Of a DNA stretch of 64,000 bases, positions 45,064-58,100 are shown piece after piece. The stretch lies in contig KV919054.1 of assembly GCA_002049455.2 (NCBI GenBank), positions 1 through 64,000 of the forward strand. Reading direction: 5' to 3'. The position numbers were made by a program, and so were the translations under genes. Under the pieces are notes generated by a model. That model did no database searches and was not told where the DNA came from. It saw nothing but the letters and a program-made list of their open reading frames with translations. Every line of letters begins with the position of its first letter. Within the stretch, counting starts at the first letter, position 1. Origin of the DNA: Porphyra umbilicalis (lineage: Eukaryota; Rhodophyta; Bangiophyceae; Bangiales; Bangiaceae).

Positions 45064-46710
45064 ATGTCTACTGGTGGTACCAGCGGCACTCGGCGAGCCA
45101 GATACGGCAAGTTGCCAGCTGGCTACCGGCCGCCGGGCGGGGGACAAGGCACTCCTGCCGCTTCCGACGCCCCAACGGACGGTGCTCCTACTCCTCCCAT
45201 CCCTGCGGATCAAGCCGCCTCTGGGCAGATGCAGGTGGTGGAGAGCCTGAAGGCGGCCGTTGAAGCACTTCAGGGACGCCTAACGGCCCAAGAACAGACT
45301 AACGAGTCTCTGGCGCGAGCCAACGACATGTTGGTCGTCGACGTCGAGGCCCTGCGCAAGGTCGTCTCCAACGAGGAGGAACGCCGTGTTGCTAAGTCTC
45401 GCCGCCAGGCGGGCGAAAAGACCAAGAATGTCAAGAAGACAAGCAAGGTGACTAAAGACAAGTCCGTCCGCAAGGACGATCCGGCTTACGCCGCGCCTTC
45501 ATCATCTTCCGATGATTCTGCATCTGGGTCAAGCCCGACGTCGTCAGACGACGACAACTCCAACGCGACGGACACGTCCTCTTCGGACGATGGCCACGGG
45601 CCTCCAGGCCCGCCGTCGCCCCCAAGTGGGTCCTCACCGAGCGACAGCTCGAGCGAGTCGGACGCGGCCGCGCGCAAGCGCCCCGCGACCGCCACCAAAC
45701 GGAAGGAGCGACTTGAAAAAGCCGATAGGATCAAAGTGATCCGCCCGGCTAATAGCCGCTTCAAGACACTCCTCGACTACAAAACGTACTTCATGATCCG
45801 CTGTCAACTGACGTATACGCCTAAGGAGGCACAAAGGTCGCATCGTCTCAACAAACGTTTAGACGGAGCGTTCCATGGGCAACAGCCATTCACGGGAGCC
45901 CTGCCCCTTGGTATCTTTACGTTCTTAGCGACCTTTCGCCGCGCGTGCGACGCGGCTGGGCTGACGCACGGTCAAGCCCTTCCGCTCATGGTATTTCGAC
46001 TAGCCGGCAATGCCAAGATGGCCTTCTCCGGCGCTCTTAACAGCAGCCTCGGACGAAAGCGTTATGCCATCCGTACATACGGAGATGCCGTCAACTGGCT
46101 TCTTTCGAAGTATGCGACACACGCGCCTATGGTTAACGCCTACGAAGACCTCACTACGATGAAGCAAAACGACAATGAGGCGCCCACAGCCTTTGGTCAT
46201 CGCCTGGAAACGCAATGCGATCTTCTGCACGGTTTGTTCAACATCCAAGACGTTAAGGACGTCTTCATCACCGGTCTTTCGGACCTTGTGCAAGCGCACG
46301 TGCGGGTCTTGAATGACCAATTCCCGGATCGGACTCTTTCCGAGACTGTTGCTACCGCCCAGATGTACTGGGACGGCACCAACAAGCTGCGCTTGCAGCT
46401 CAAGATGACCCGCCCAACGGCAATCAAAGTCGCTTACGCGGCACAGGACCAGCGGACGACGACGGAGCGACCGTTCACACCTGTTCGCACCCCGCCGGCC
46501 CCGCGGGCCACCGTCCCTCAAGAAAATCGGGCTGACATCTGTTACAATTGGAACAAGCCGGGGCACTTCGCCGCACAGTGTGCCGAACCATATCGCCCTC
46601 GCCAGCGTCGCCAACCGCCTATCGGCGTTCATGCCCTTGCCGACGGTAGCGTCGAAGTAGACGAGATCGAACATCCGGCCGACGCCGTGGACGACTCGAA
46701 AAACGCCTAG
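45064..46710 (+). CDS. gag: Gag-like protein of the Gypsy element
   Basis: Fossil retroelement gag. The likely start is the ATG at 45064, after the 5' LTR; earlier in-frame sequence overlaps the LTR end. It has a Pro/Gly-rich N-terminus, a coiled-coil-like segment, a Ser/Asp-rich acidic stretch, a capsid-like helical region, and a C-terminal zinc knuckle of CCHC type (CYNWNKPGHFAAQC). It is followed closely by the protease/reverse transcriptase region. Confidence 0.8.
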   Translation: MSTGGTSGTRRARYGKLPAGYRPPGGGQGTPAASDAPTDGAPTPPIPADQAASGQMQVVESLKAAVEALQGRLTAQEQTNESLARANDMLVVDVEALRKVVSNEEERRVAKSRRQAGEKTKNVKKTSKVTKDKSVRKDDPAYAAPSSSSDDSASGSSPTSSDDDNSNATDTSSSDDGHGPPGPPSPPSGSSPSDSSSESDAAARKRPATATKRKERLEKADRIKVIRPANSRFKTLLDYKTYFMIRCQLTYTPKEAQRSHRLNKRLDGAFHGQQPFTGALPLGIFTFLATFRRACDAAGLTHGQALPLMVFRLAGNAKMAFSGALNSSLGRKRYAIRTYGDAVNWLLSKYATHAPMVNAYEDLTTMKQNDNEAPTAFGHRLETQCDLLHGLFNIQDVKDVFITGLSDLVQAHVRVLNDQFPDRTLSETVATAQMYWDGTNKLRLQLKMTRPTAIKVAYAAQDQRTTTERPFTPVRTPPAPRATVPQENRADICYNWNKPGHFAAQCAEPYRPRQRRQPPIGVHALADGSVEVDEIEHPADAVDDSKNA

Positions 46711-46715
46711 GCCGG

Positions 46716-48850
46716 GTGCCCGTCTTGGGGTTGCCCGGCGGAACGCGAAAGCGTACGGTAACAAGATTGTTGTGCCGTGCCTTACGGCACTTCGAGATCG
46801 CCGCCACGCTTGGCCCGTGCATGCGTGTGATGCGGAGCTGCCGCCCTGTACTTGACACGGGCGCCGGGGTGAACATAGTGCGAACTAGTGTTCTCCCTGC
46901 GAACTGGATGGCTTACGCCGAGGAGTTGACCACGCTTTCGCGCATCCGAGATGCGAACAACAATCGTCTCGTTACGAAGTATGCCATACATTCGTATGTA
47001 TACACCGGAGGTGTACGTCTATTTGACGGATTCCTCGTTTCCGACAACTTGTCAGTCCCGTGCATCCTTGGCACCGAGTTCATTGAACAAAACATTGAGG
47101 CGATCTTGCCGTGTTTGCGTAAGATCGTCTGGCAGGAACACGTGCGCTGCACGGAGGAGCTTCCTTGGCCAATGCCGATCTTGGCTTGTCTTAATGACAG
47201 TGCCTGGGATCGCCATTGGCAAGACAAACCCGCAAGGGTGAGAGCCTGTAAACAGGTACGTGTCGACGGACGACAAGAGGAGTGGATCATGGCCACATGT
47301 GACACCCCTGGTATGGTTACCATCACACCGAACGCTCGGTTATGCCGACACAAGTCAATGGCGGTCGCCCGCGGCCTGGCCATCGTCAAGCCCGACGAAC
47401 GCTTCTTAGTCAAGTTATGCAACTTTGGCAAAGACCAAGTCATTGTTCGCAAGAACTCAACCTTGGGGTTTGCAGAACCCTACCAAGGGCCGATGTTGTC
47501 CGCCGACTTGGATGACAACAATCCAAAAGATGGAACCGATACTTCATCGGACGACGCGATTCGTGACCCACTCGAGGACCTCCACCTCAGTGAGGCCCCC
47601 GAGTACCTGCACAAGCAGATTCGAGACATGTTCAAGACGCATTCGTCGATGTGGGATGGAACCCTTGGCGTCATCCGTGCTACGCAGCATGACATCGTCA
47701 CTCCTCCAGACGCTCTGCCCATACGGGCTCAACCCTACCGGACCGGGCCGTTCAAATGGCAAATCATCGCTGATCAGATCAGCAAGATGTTGAAGCTCAA
47801 CGTCATTGCCCCTAGACATAGTGCTTGGGCAAGTCCCGTAGTAATTGTACCAAAGAAGAACGGCAAAGCCCGATTCTGTGTCGACTATCGTCGGTTAAAC
47901 TACATCACCAAGAAGGATGCTTATCCCTTACCTCGGATGGAGGACTGCCTCGACTCCTTGGGAGATACCCAGGTGTTCACGTCTCTCAACTGCACCGCGG
48001 AGTACTGGCAAGTGCCCTTACGCAAGAAAGACCAAGAGAAGACGGCGTTCACAATGCATTGTGGTATATACCACTGGTTATCAATGCCTTTCGGCTTGAC
48101 GAACGCGCCCGCTACCTTTCAGCGCGCGTTGGATATTATCCTCTCGGGCTTGAAGTGGCAGATATGCCTTGTCTACTTAGACGATGTCATCATCTTCTCC
48201 GCAAACGCGAAACAACACGTCAGAGACGTTGATACGGTTCTGCACCGTCTGCGCGAAGCCGGGGTTACCCGAAACTTGAAAAAGTGCACATGGTTCTCGG
48301 ACGGAATCGAGTACCTCGGACACATTGTCCGCCCCGGGCAACTGCACGTGCATAACAAGAACGTGGATGCTCTGAAGCACGCCAATTTCCCAACGACAAA
48401 GACAAAGCTGAAAAGCTTCTTGGGCATGTGCAACATCTATCGACGTTTCGTCAAGGACTTTGTCAAACGAGCGAAGCCCCTGAACGCCTTGACTAGGGCC
48501 GAGATCCCACCGAATCTATCATCACCGACGGAAGTGGCCATCGCCGCCTTCGAGGACCTTCGCAACGCACTGTTGTGCCCACCGGTACTTGCCTTCCCAA
48601 AGGCCAATCGGAAACTCGTCGTTGACGTTGACGCATGCGCCGACCAAGTTGGGTGTACCCTCCTCCAGGAGGAACCGGGCGACCTGCTTCATTCTGTCGG
48701 ATATTGGAGCCGAGGACTTACTGCTGCATAGAAAAACTACTCCACAACGGAGCGCGAATGCCTCGGCGTCGTGTGGGCTGTCCTCAAGTTAGGGCACTTC
48801 CTCGATGGGCAACGGTTCTGTAGTACAATGAATCGCGATCACCTCGGAGA
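46716..48850 (+). mobile_element. Pol region of the Gypsy element (PR-RT-RNase H)
   Basis: Fossil pol segment. In order: a retropepsin-like motif (LDTGAGVNIV), reverse transcriptase with FCVDYRRLNYITKKDAYPLP, MPFGLTNAPATFQ and the YLDD active-site motif, a linker with LGMCNIYRRFVKDF, and the start of an RNase H-like domain. The type is clearly Ty3/Gypsy. The region is broken, and no integrase is recognisable downstream. Confidence 0.88.
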
Positions 48851-51800
48851 GGAGGGAAGTACCGGCCGTCCTAGCCGCTCGTGCGTCACCCGCTATGGGA
48901 CTCGAGGTCCAGGAAGTCAGGCCGACCGAAAAGCCAAGACAAACAGGCACGGTTTACTTGCCGGCGACGACGGTGCCTCCCACCGTCGTCGCCCTTCGTC
49001 CTTAAAGGGCGGAAACCGCTGCGCGGGGCCCGGGGCCACTAGTTGGCCCGGTCCCGCGCTGCCAAATACCTACGATGCAGATAATTCCCTCCAATGCATA
49101 ACACTACCCAATCTGGATTGACACGCCCCGCTGTCAGCACCGGACAATCGGACGAGCTCACCCAGACACGTGCGCCGCAGGCGCTCACACGCCGCAGTGG
49201 CACGCCACAAAGGCGACACACCACCGACCACCCGGCTTCCGAGCACCAGCGCCCACAGCCACGAGTACAACGCCTCTGGCGTAGTACTACATCTCCCCCA
49301 TCTGAGACTGCGGCGTCCTCGCCGCACGACGGAGACCGTCGACAGCGCATCGACGCGCAAGACAGGGGAACAGGAGAACCGCCGAAGTCGGGGTGGCCTC
49401 CGAGATCCCCCCAGCCCAGAAGGGAAGGCCATGCCGTCACGAGCCCGACCCGGCCAACGGCATCCGAAACCAACAACAGGAAGGCCCCCGGCGAGATAGG
49501 TGAACATCGCCCACCCACGGCGACGGGGGCACACGAAGACGCGCGTCGCGCGCCGTCGGCAAGACGGCCGCTGATTGGGCCGCGCTTGATCCGGCGCCGC
49601 CGCCGCAGAGGACCGAAAATCTTGCAACGGCGCCGCCGCGCCCCAGCGCCGCGCCGGCGGAAGCACCCCGTCGTTGCCGCCGCCGCCGCCGCCCGCCAGG
49701 GGCGGCGCGCTCCCACGCCGAGGGCGTTGCTGCCCCCGACTTCCCCCTACGCCAGGGGGGAAGCGTGCCTCGCGGAGCCCGCACCGCCGTCGTCGCACCG
49801 CGAATCGGACGACGGGAAGACCTCCCCCCGTCGGCGTCACCGCGCCCGCCGACGACGACGGGGGCAGACGAAGACGTGCGTCGCGCGCCGTCGGCAAGAC
49901 GGCGGCTAATTGGGCCGCGCTTGATCCGGCGGCGCCGCCGCAGAGGACCGAAAATCTTGCAACGGCGCCGCCGCGCCCCAGCGCCGCGCCGGCGGAAGCA
50001 CCCCGTCGTTGCCGCCGCCGCCGCCGCCCGCCAGGGGCGGCGCGCCCCCACGCCGAGGGCGTTGCTGCCCCCGACTTCCCCCTACGCCACGGGGGAAGCG
50101 TGCCTCGCGGAGCCCGCGCCTCCGTCGTCGCACCGCGAATCGGACGACGGGAAGACCTCCCCCCGTCGGCGTCACCGCGCCCGCCGACGACGACGAAGGG
50201 GGCAGACGAAGACGCGCCGCGCGCACCCGCCGCGAGGGTGTCGCCTCTTTCTTGAGGGCGCGGTCCTGCGCCGCTGGGTCGACCGTGGTTTCACCACATC
50301 TGGCCGCGTCGACGCCGGCCCGACTCAGTCTCCGTCCCACGGCGCAGGGCGGACGAATCGAGTGTGTCGACGACCGTCATGGGCGTCGCCCCCCGTCCCC
50401 TTCGCATTGTTCCCGACCGTCGCGGCATTGCCGCCGCGAGCATGCATCGCTCCGAGCTGGCCCTCCCCCTCCGGGGCGGGGCGCTGGTCACCCATCAGCG
50501 CCCGCCCCAGAGGGACGGCTCGTTGCTACGCGTGCCGGCGGTGCCGGATCCATCGGCTCGATCTCGGGTTGGGGGAAGGCGACGGCGACGCCGATGTCCG
50601 CCCGCCGCGCCGCCAAATCCGATCGCGTCGACAACGTCCTGGATCGGTCGCCGTCAGCGACTCAGTCGTCGACGCCGCAACCGCAACGCCGCCGTCGTCG
50701 AGGACCGTCCGTCCCCGGGGATGCCCCGCGCTGCCAACGCGTGTCCATCCCCTTCAGGGGCGTCACCCGTCGCCGTGCCCGTGCCCGCGCCGTCGTCCCC
50801 ACGACCACGGGACGAACGGGCCGCGTGCGCCGACGCCCGGCACGGGCGTCGCCCCTCCCCCTCCTCAAAGGAGCCGACCGTGGCGGCTTTGCCGCCGCGA
50901 GCATGCATCGCTCCGAGCCGGCCCTCCCCCTCCGGGGCGGGGCGCTGGTCACGAATCAGCGCCCGCCCCAGAGGGACGGCTCGTTGCTACGTGTGCCGGC
51001 GGTGCCGGATCTGTCGGCTCGATCTTGGGTCGGGGCAAGAGGACTGCGACGCAGATGTCCGCCCGTCGCGCCGCCGAATGCGATCGCGTCGACGACGCCC
51101 TTGATCGGTCGCTGTCAACGACTCAGTCGTCGATGCCGCCGACGCGCCGTCATTGCCGTCGGTTTTGAGGTTCCCGACGGCTCGTCGTCGTTATCGCCAG
51201 TTCCGCAACAGTCGGCAAGACGAGTTGGCTGCCGCCTCGAAGGTCTCGGTACCACTCACGGGAAACAACAAGGCGTTGGTGTATACCAAACGGTGGAAGG
51301 GGTGCAAGGGCACCTGGTACTGGATGACATCGTTGCAAAACGACATGTCCTCGTATATTCGGCGCTGTGGCCCCTGGTTCCCAACGAACGGGTCCCCATG
51401 GACTTCGGCCACGCGGTCACCCGCATGGGTAGGTGCGCCGCGCTCGACCAACACGTCGACGAAGCCCGACAGGGCCTCGTAGCGCCCGTGAAGACGCCGA
51501 GTGTGCGCGCGAGCGCGGTTATGGATGCAACTTTCATGCAGACCATGGTCAGCAATGACCGGGACCCCGGCGAACACCTCGGTTGGGCCCACGCGGGCTT
51601 AGAACATGCCGCTAGGCCTAAACTGACGAAGCACCTCCTGGTCGGTGGACCGCTCCACGTCGGGTTCGTCACCCCCCGCGGCGTGAGGCACGGGCGCCTC
51701 GCCGTTGGCGTGGCCGCCGTCAACCGCCATCGCGGCCTGGTCAGCCATGCTGGTACTTGGGTGCGAACCCTTCCTCCTCCCGTACGTAGCCGCAAGGCAA

Positions 51801-52809
51801 ATCGTCCGCGCCGCCGGCAGTTACCGCCGAGCCGCCAGGAAACCCGCACGCGCCGCAAGGAGGACCACCCGAGTCACCGGCCTTGCCGGCCTTGCCGCCG
51901 CCGCCGGCCTTGCCGGCCTTGCCGCCGCCGCCGGGCTTGCCGCCCTTGCCGCCGCAGCCGGGCTTGCCGCCCTCGCCGCCGCCACCGGCCTTGCCGCCCT
52001 TGCCGACTTGCCGCCCTTGCCGCCGGGTGCGCCGCCCCCCCCCCCCCCCCAAGGCAAACCCACACTCACCGGGTCCGTAACCTCGCGGTTTGCCACCTCG
52101 CGGTAGCGCACCTCCACTCAAGCAATGCCGTTGGGCCTCAACCTGTGCACGAGCACGAAGACACGGGATGGTCCCGTGCCGACAAACCCGGACCCGCGTC
52201 CCGGCTTTCGCCTAGTCGCCGGGGTAGTCAAACCCCGAAGAGGTAGGCGCCACCCGGCAACGACGACGGCCACCCAGCACGCGCTGCAGATCGCATACGA
52301 CCCGGTGGTAACCGGTCTCAGGGTACGTACCCCCCCCCCCACTCTCGGCAACACGGACCCGCGTCCCGGCTTTCGCCTTGTCGCCGGGGTAGTCAAACCC
52401 CGACGAAGTAGGCGCCACTCGGCACCGACGACGGTCGCCCCAGCACGTGCTGCACGACGCACCCACACACCGACGGGTCTTACTCCCCACGCTCGTCACC
52501 CGGCACCCGGCCGCCTGGCCCCCACTCCGACGCATTACCGCCTTCGCGGGCGCGCGTAGGCGTAAGCATCTATCTGACCAGCAGCACAAGCTGCTCGCCA
52601 CACACGCACGCGCGTGCGTGGCCGGACGGTCGCGACCGGCCACGGCCAAACCGCCACCTCCCCCAATCCGGACTGGGCGGCGCGCCCCCCACGACTCCCG
52701 CCGCCTGGGCGGTTATGCCCGCGCGGGCCCGTAAGAGGCCGCGATCGCCCAATCGGGTTTCACCATCCTCGGATCTCACCGGGACGGTTCGAATCTCGCG
52801 TTGGAGGTA
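48851..52809. repeat. GC-rich duplicated block inside the Gypsy element
   Basis: This block lies between the pol region and the 3' LTR and has no recognised gene. It contains several direct duplications: a 335-bp unit starting attgggccgcgcttgatccg at 49574 and 49909, with a partial third; a 461-bp unit around catgcatcgctccgagc, seen near 50431 and 50892; a ctt-gcc-gcc minisatellite at about 51885-52025; and a ~169-bp duplication around 52190 and 52359. It may be a later insertion or expansion. Confidence 0.7.
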
Positions 52810-53203
52810 TGTAGCATATCTCTGCTCCCAATTGGCAATTGGCCACAAGTAGCCTCCTTGACGGGCCAAAGCCCATGTATTGCGGGAATTGGCCTGTGGC
52901 ACGCCCCTTGGGGGGCTACTTACGATTGTGCATTTTTTATTGGTTGTTTGCTTGCCTGTCTTATCTGTGTGCCGGCACTCATTACGATCGCTTGTGAGCG
53001 GACGGTCGATCGACCAGTGCCCTCATTTATTTTAAATCACCAGGGGTCCGGGGTCGCCATCCTGGGCACCACCCGGCTCCCCATCGGACGCCCTTCATCA
53101 AAAGGTCTTTCTTCCTCGCCGCGACGGCGATAGAACTCGCTTTATTGCTTTGCTACGGTCGGTCTCAGTACACTGGTAATTGCACCAACGTTATTAATAC
53201 CAC
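52810..53203 (+). repeat. 3' LTR of the Gypsy element
   Basis: Direct copy of 44438-44832, about 95% identical. Similarity stops after aataccac at 53203. Confidence 0.88.
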
Positions 53204-54520
53204 TTCCAGGGCTTTTTGCAGATTACCCGTTCGTCCCAAAACGCAAAAGCAAACGTGCTCTTGACGACAGTTTTGGGTCCGCTGCGCAGGCCCTCGTACC
53301 ATGGACACACAAGGACCCGGATTCTGAGGAGGCTTCCTGTCCAACCGTTAACACATAATAGTTAACGACTGGCTGTTGTCGCTTCCCAAGATGCGCTCAG
53401 AGCCAACAGTTCACTCAAGTGAGTTAACGACTGGCCACGAAGAGCCCGTTTTGCAGCCCAATAATCCAGATTGAAGCGTCACTCAGAATGTTTTCCAACG
53501 TTCGAAGGCCGTATCCGGCTCCGACTATTCCTCAGATGATGGCATGTCTGGCCAAAATAAATGATAATATCAGCTTTCTTTGATTAATTCTTGTGACTTC
53601 TTCATTTTTCTCATCATTTTCTCTGTTCAACATTGCCTTGATTCCATTTCTTTTGCGCAGGATCGCAGCCAACGATATTGCTGATCCCCCAATTTTGTCC
53701 TCATCGCCAGAAAACGGGAGTGCAACAGCAATGCAGGGACGTTTGTGATTGACCAAGAGGAGCAACAGCAGTGCATGTCGGGTCCCATCTCTACAGAATG
53801 TGCCCGTACGGCCCGAAAACGCACAATCGGCGCACTCGTTTTTCTGAGATTATCTCAGAATCCTGAAGAAAATCTCGATAACTCAAGGCTCTGGGCTACT
53901 TTACCACATGAGACGACTGAGAAAGGAAGAATATCTCAAGAAAACGGAGAATCTCGATTCTGCACGGACCTAGCGGTTGGAGAGCCAATGGCGCGTCGAA
54001 GATACGCACTCAGCAGCTGTTTGGTGCTGTTCTAGACCAATGGTTGGCCTGTTTTACAAAGCAGTCCCGGCCTTGGCCGATGAGGACAAAATTGGAGGAT
54101 CAGCAATAAGTACTGACGTTGACCTTTGCCCGTGGCCATCGACGTCACCTGTACCAGGCCGCCACCGCCTTCTTGAAAATGACATCCAGGGGGGGGAACG
54201 CGATACTCTGGTTTCGACGGCCGTCTTCTCTACCACGACCATTATCGGCGTATTGGTTAGTAAAATCCTTGGCATGCACGCAAACGGAGCAAGAATGTGC
54301 ATGCACAGCCTCATAGAGGCCATCTTACCAATGTTGTGTAAAGCATATCACGTGTCCGCGCCGGTCGGGCGGGGCAAGCTGCTATTGGCGGCGCTGCTGT
54401 CGGCTGTGACGCACACCTATTTAAAACGGCTCAAAGCGGACTTCTGGGTTTCCAGCCGTTGATTGGTCAGATCACAACTCCAGGGACGTGTCTCCGACTT
54501 CGACTGGGAGGCAGGTCATT
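53204..54520. other. Moderate-GC intergenic region with a 31-bp inverted repeat
   Basis: No gene is recognised; a 161-codon frame at 53977-54462 has no motif. The words gttaacgactggc recur near 53360 and 53420. A 31-bp inverted repeat (53676-53706 and 54078-54108, one mismatch, tattgctgatc outer end) brackets 371 bp and may mark a small non-autonomous element. Confidence 0.5.
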
Positions 54521-54861
54521 TGTGGCGCTTTATTTTAGAATTCTCATCTTATGAGGCTTGACGAGTTTGCAAGATGAGACAAAAAGCTTATGCTCTTTGA
54601 CGTGTGTTTTCCGATGGTGCTCCCTAAGATCTTCATGCTTCCCTCCTTGCCACGTAGCGTTCGTATCTGTCCAAGAACAAATGTCAGGTACGTTTGACCA
54701 GTACGGAGAGCCTTGAACGAATTCGCTCTCTGAGGGGCAGTCCGCATGGATTGGTATGCTACTTCTGAACCAAGCGGCCTGGAGGCCTCGACCTTTGAAT
54801 GCCTCTAGCTCCGTTCGGCTTTGCACAAAAATAACTGAGAATTCTAAAGTAAAGCGCCACA
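54521..54861. mobile_element. MITE, 341 bp
   Basis: 26-bp terminal inverted repeats (54521-54546 and 54836-54861) share tgtggcgctttaytttagaa with one mismatch. The inside is AT-richer than the surroundings and has no recognisable gene. Target duplication unclear. Confidence 0.7.
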
Positions 54862-55109
54862 TTTCGTGACCTTCTTGGGTTCAGAGTGGACGTGTCACGG
54901 ACAGGGGGCGTCTGTATGGTGGAATCGCATGCTCGATGGACAGCGCTCTCCACGATTCTTTACTAGCGTCGGGGCGAGGCGGTCAAATTTCAACTGTCTT
55001 GGGCCAGTCGTGTGGCCTGTCGCCATCTCACAGCTATACGCTCAACACCGCAACAGCCCACGATGAGGTCCTTTACACCGCTGAACACCGACCAGTGAGA
55101 GAGGCCCCT

Positions 55110-58100
55110 TTACTCACACTCATCTGTCTCCAAGCCCCACCCCAACAATCCCAGCAGAGCCGCGGCCTCACCGTCCGACAGCAGCCCATCGTCTTCCCAC
55201 CAACATATGGCAGCAAGGTCTGCTGTGGTCCTCCCCCCCGCATTGAGCGCCCGTGCCCGGGCATTGTCCATACGCGCCCAATAAGCCGAAATCCTGGTGG
55301 CCGCCGCTCGGGCCACACCCTGCACCCACGCGTCCATATCGGCGGCCGCCTTGGCACGACACGCGGTGGAGCTTGGTGCGAGCCCATCCTGTTCCTTGAA
55401 AGCTCTTTTGCGCTTGTCACCGGACCCCTTGGCCACACGGGCCCCCGCCGCGGCCGGAGAGCGCTTCGGCCAATTGTTGTGGGCGGCGGAGCCGGGCGGC
55501 CCGCCTACAGCTGACGCCTTTTCAGAGGCCTCGCACGCGCTGATGAAAGTCGCAGCCGTGTACCGCGCTGCATTTGATTGAAGCGGCCATGCAGGGCCTC
55601 CAAGACCTGCTCGCTGCAGCGTCCTACACTCCCGAACAGCAGAGGAATGTCCTCACATGGCAGCACAGCGCGTGGATCTTGGGTGTGATACTGTACCACG
55701 CAAACCCGGCCTTGAGCCCATCCAGAAGAGCGGTGGCGCAGGTTCCAAATTGGGTAATGTCATTGTCTGCTATGGTGTCGGCCCGGTTCAGCGTCGGCAA
55801 CAGCACCTGCCACTGGGAGCAGGCGCGCCGCCACGCGGTCGCGCCAGGCCCTGGGGCGTGAGTGTCCATTACATCAGCAACGAGCATGCGTTTGCGACCG
55901 ATGCGGTGGCCTTCCTGCCCCTCAAAAATGCAACCAAAGTAGGAGGCATCGGACACGCCCGCGTCTCGTCGTAGAATCTCCCCCATTGAGGCGCAAAGTT
56001 TCAGCCCAGCAGCCTCCCCAAAGGAAAACGTAACCGCCTCCACCGCCAGATGCAGCATTGCGACTGTAGTACCGAGGGTAAGAAGCAGCGGCATTGCAGC
56101 GATGTCGCAGGCTGCGAGGACCATGAGTGGGCGACATTCGATTGGCAGGAGACGTCTTGGCGACTGCGGTCATGCGAGCGATGCGTTCGGGCCTGCCACG
56201 TATCTCGCGGACATGCCCAGCGCGTGCGCCACGTGCCGTCCGCGCCCCGCGCAGCGGCTCCCATCTTGAAGACAGCCAAATTCTTGAACCATGGCAGCAT
56301 TCGTGAAAGGACGGAGTGCCACTGCCGTGCACCACAAAGAGGGCATGCCCGCACCAGGCCCAGAGTGGCCCAAAAACGCCGTCATCCACTTGTAGCTACC
56401 CGTCAGGATGACCAGAACGGCGCGGGTCTCCCCACGTACTTGGATGCCGTTGGCCCTGAGCTCCTCGATATCCGCCAGCCACAAATCACAGATTGACTCA
56501 AGTGCTATGTGGTGGTCCTTTTTGCAGGGAAAGACACCCAACACAATGGAGTTTCCGACGTCTGCGGGCTGCCATTGATTGGCTATACCCAGAAACGCCT
56601 TGACGGTGCTTGTGCGCCCACCGTTTTCCATGCCGAAGCCAATTGGACCGGAGTCTTGGCCGCATAGGAAGCGGCGGCCGCCACATCTCCGTGAGGCCCG
56701 CCGGCTCCCGTGATACCCTCGGGCGGACTGGGTGTCGCCGACCCACCGCCGTTGCCACCGACTAATTGGCTGCCCGCCATGACCCCTGGTGGGGCGACCG
56801 ATGCTGCGTTGAGAGCGCCAGTCTGTCTGCTACCCGTGGAACTCACCACAGCAGGCGCGGCCGTTGACAGCGCTGCCGTGGTGACGAGCACGTCTAGTCC
56901 CGACCAGTTCTCAGGCGCGCGGTGGCGGGTCTTGCGCCGGGCCTTCCTGACGCACATCGCTGTCAGCGGGCCCGTCCGCACACGTTGACCCCGTGGAGTC
57001 AGACCACGTTCCATGATTAACGCCGTCACCGGCGGAGGGGCCCTCTAGGTTCCGAGTCGGCCGCTCCAAAAATTACTCGTTGACAACGAGATTGTCCACC
57101 ATGGCTTGTACAGCCGCCGTGGGGCTCATAAGAAATGTGCCGTCACCAGTGGTCGAGACGGCGTTGGCAGGATCGGCTGAGGCGACAGCTGACGCGGCCC
57201 GCAGCGTCTGCCCCGTGGCCATGCCACTCGCAGCAAGCGCGAAGAGTGCCCGAAATCGCGACCAGGTCACGCCGCTGATGCGGTTTGAAACCTTGAACCG
57301 TAACTGCTCTCGCACTGAAGGTGACCGCAGTGCGGCCACTGCCCGGCCTCCGTGCGCCTTGGCCCGACGGAGGATGGTGGCCACTGCTGCAATGACTGTT
57401 GATGGGTCCGCCGAGATGGCGCGCAACATCACGCCAGCAGCCATAGCGTGCCGACGGCGGTTCTGCCGTGGGCTCACAACAGACTTAATGGATACGCGGA
57501 AGAGCTTGTAGGTCCGCGTGCGCCCATTGGAGAAGTCTGTAGATATATCTTCGAGCCTTGCCCGCTGCAGGTGCGCGTGCATCAGCGCCTCCACAGAGCC
57601 TGCGTTCGGTGCGTCAGCCAGCCCAGGCAAACCGCACTGACGGCTGACCGCCACCGTCGTCGAGGGCGTGGACGCGCCGCAAGCGGTGGTGGAAACGCGG
57701 GACGGTGGGAGCCGAACCGCGCGACCGCGGTATTCGGCGGCCGTCTTGCACGCAGCGCAAACCTTTCGCGTTCCGCCCGACGTAATCTTGCTTGTTCTTC
57801 TCCCTTTTTGGTGCCCCAAAGGAACCGGAGGCAGGCAGGACCTGGAAGGGAAGATGCGGCGGTGTCCGTATTTATCTCTGAGTGGAAGAGAGAGAGGCAC
57901 TGGGACGCAACGCGTTGACAAACAGTGGGGCTCGCGTGACAGCACGTCAGGCATACACCCAAGCATGTCCCGTTGGTGTCCACGATTTGGCGCACAGCGC
58001 ACTTACGCTCCGGCACCGACTTGTAAAACTCAATCGTCTCCGCGTCGTCTATGACGCCAAATCGCACCGCCTGACGCCATAGATCGGCACCACCATCTGG

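Larger units (their letters stand above)
44438..53203 (+). mobile_element. Ty3/Gypsy LTR retrotransposon, decayed
   Basis: Bounded by two direct LTRs of about 395 bp. Order: LTR, gag, protease, reverse transcriptase, RNase H, then a GC-rich repetitive stretch, LTR. The order and RT type place it in Ty3/Gypsy. The element is broken (at least two or three lesions), and I cannot recognise an integrase region. The LTRs differ at roughly 20 of 394 positions (about 95% identical by eye), so the insertion is old but not ancient. I could not confirm a matching target duplication. Confidence 0.9.

Noticed and set aside
50009-52246. 745-codon frame between the Gypsy pol region and the 3' LTR as a real gene
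   Set aside because: It spans direct duplications and GC-rich repeats with no recognisable domain, and overlapping frames on both strands are equally open.
52780-52810. Possible tRNA T-arm (ggttcgaatc) before the 3' LTR
   Set aside because: The flanking bases do not pair as a T-stem and no cloverleaf could be assembled upstream.
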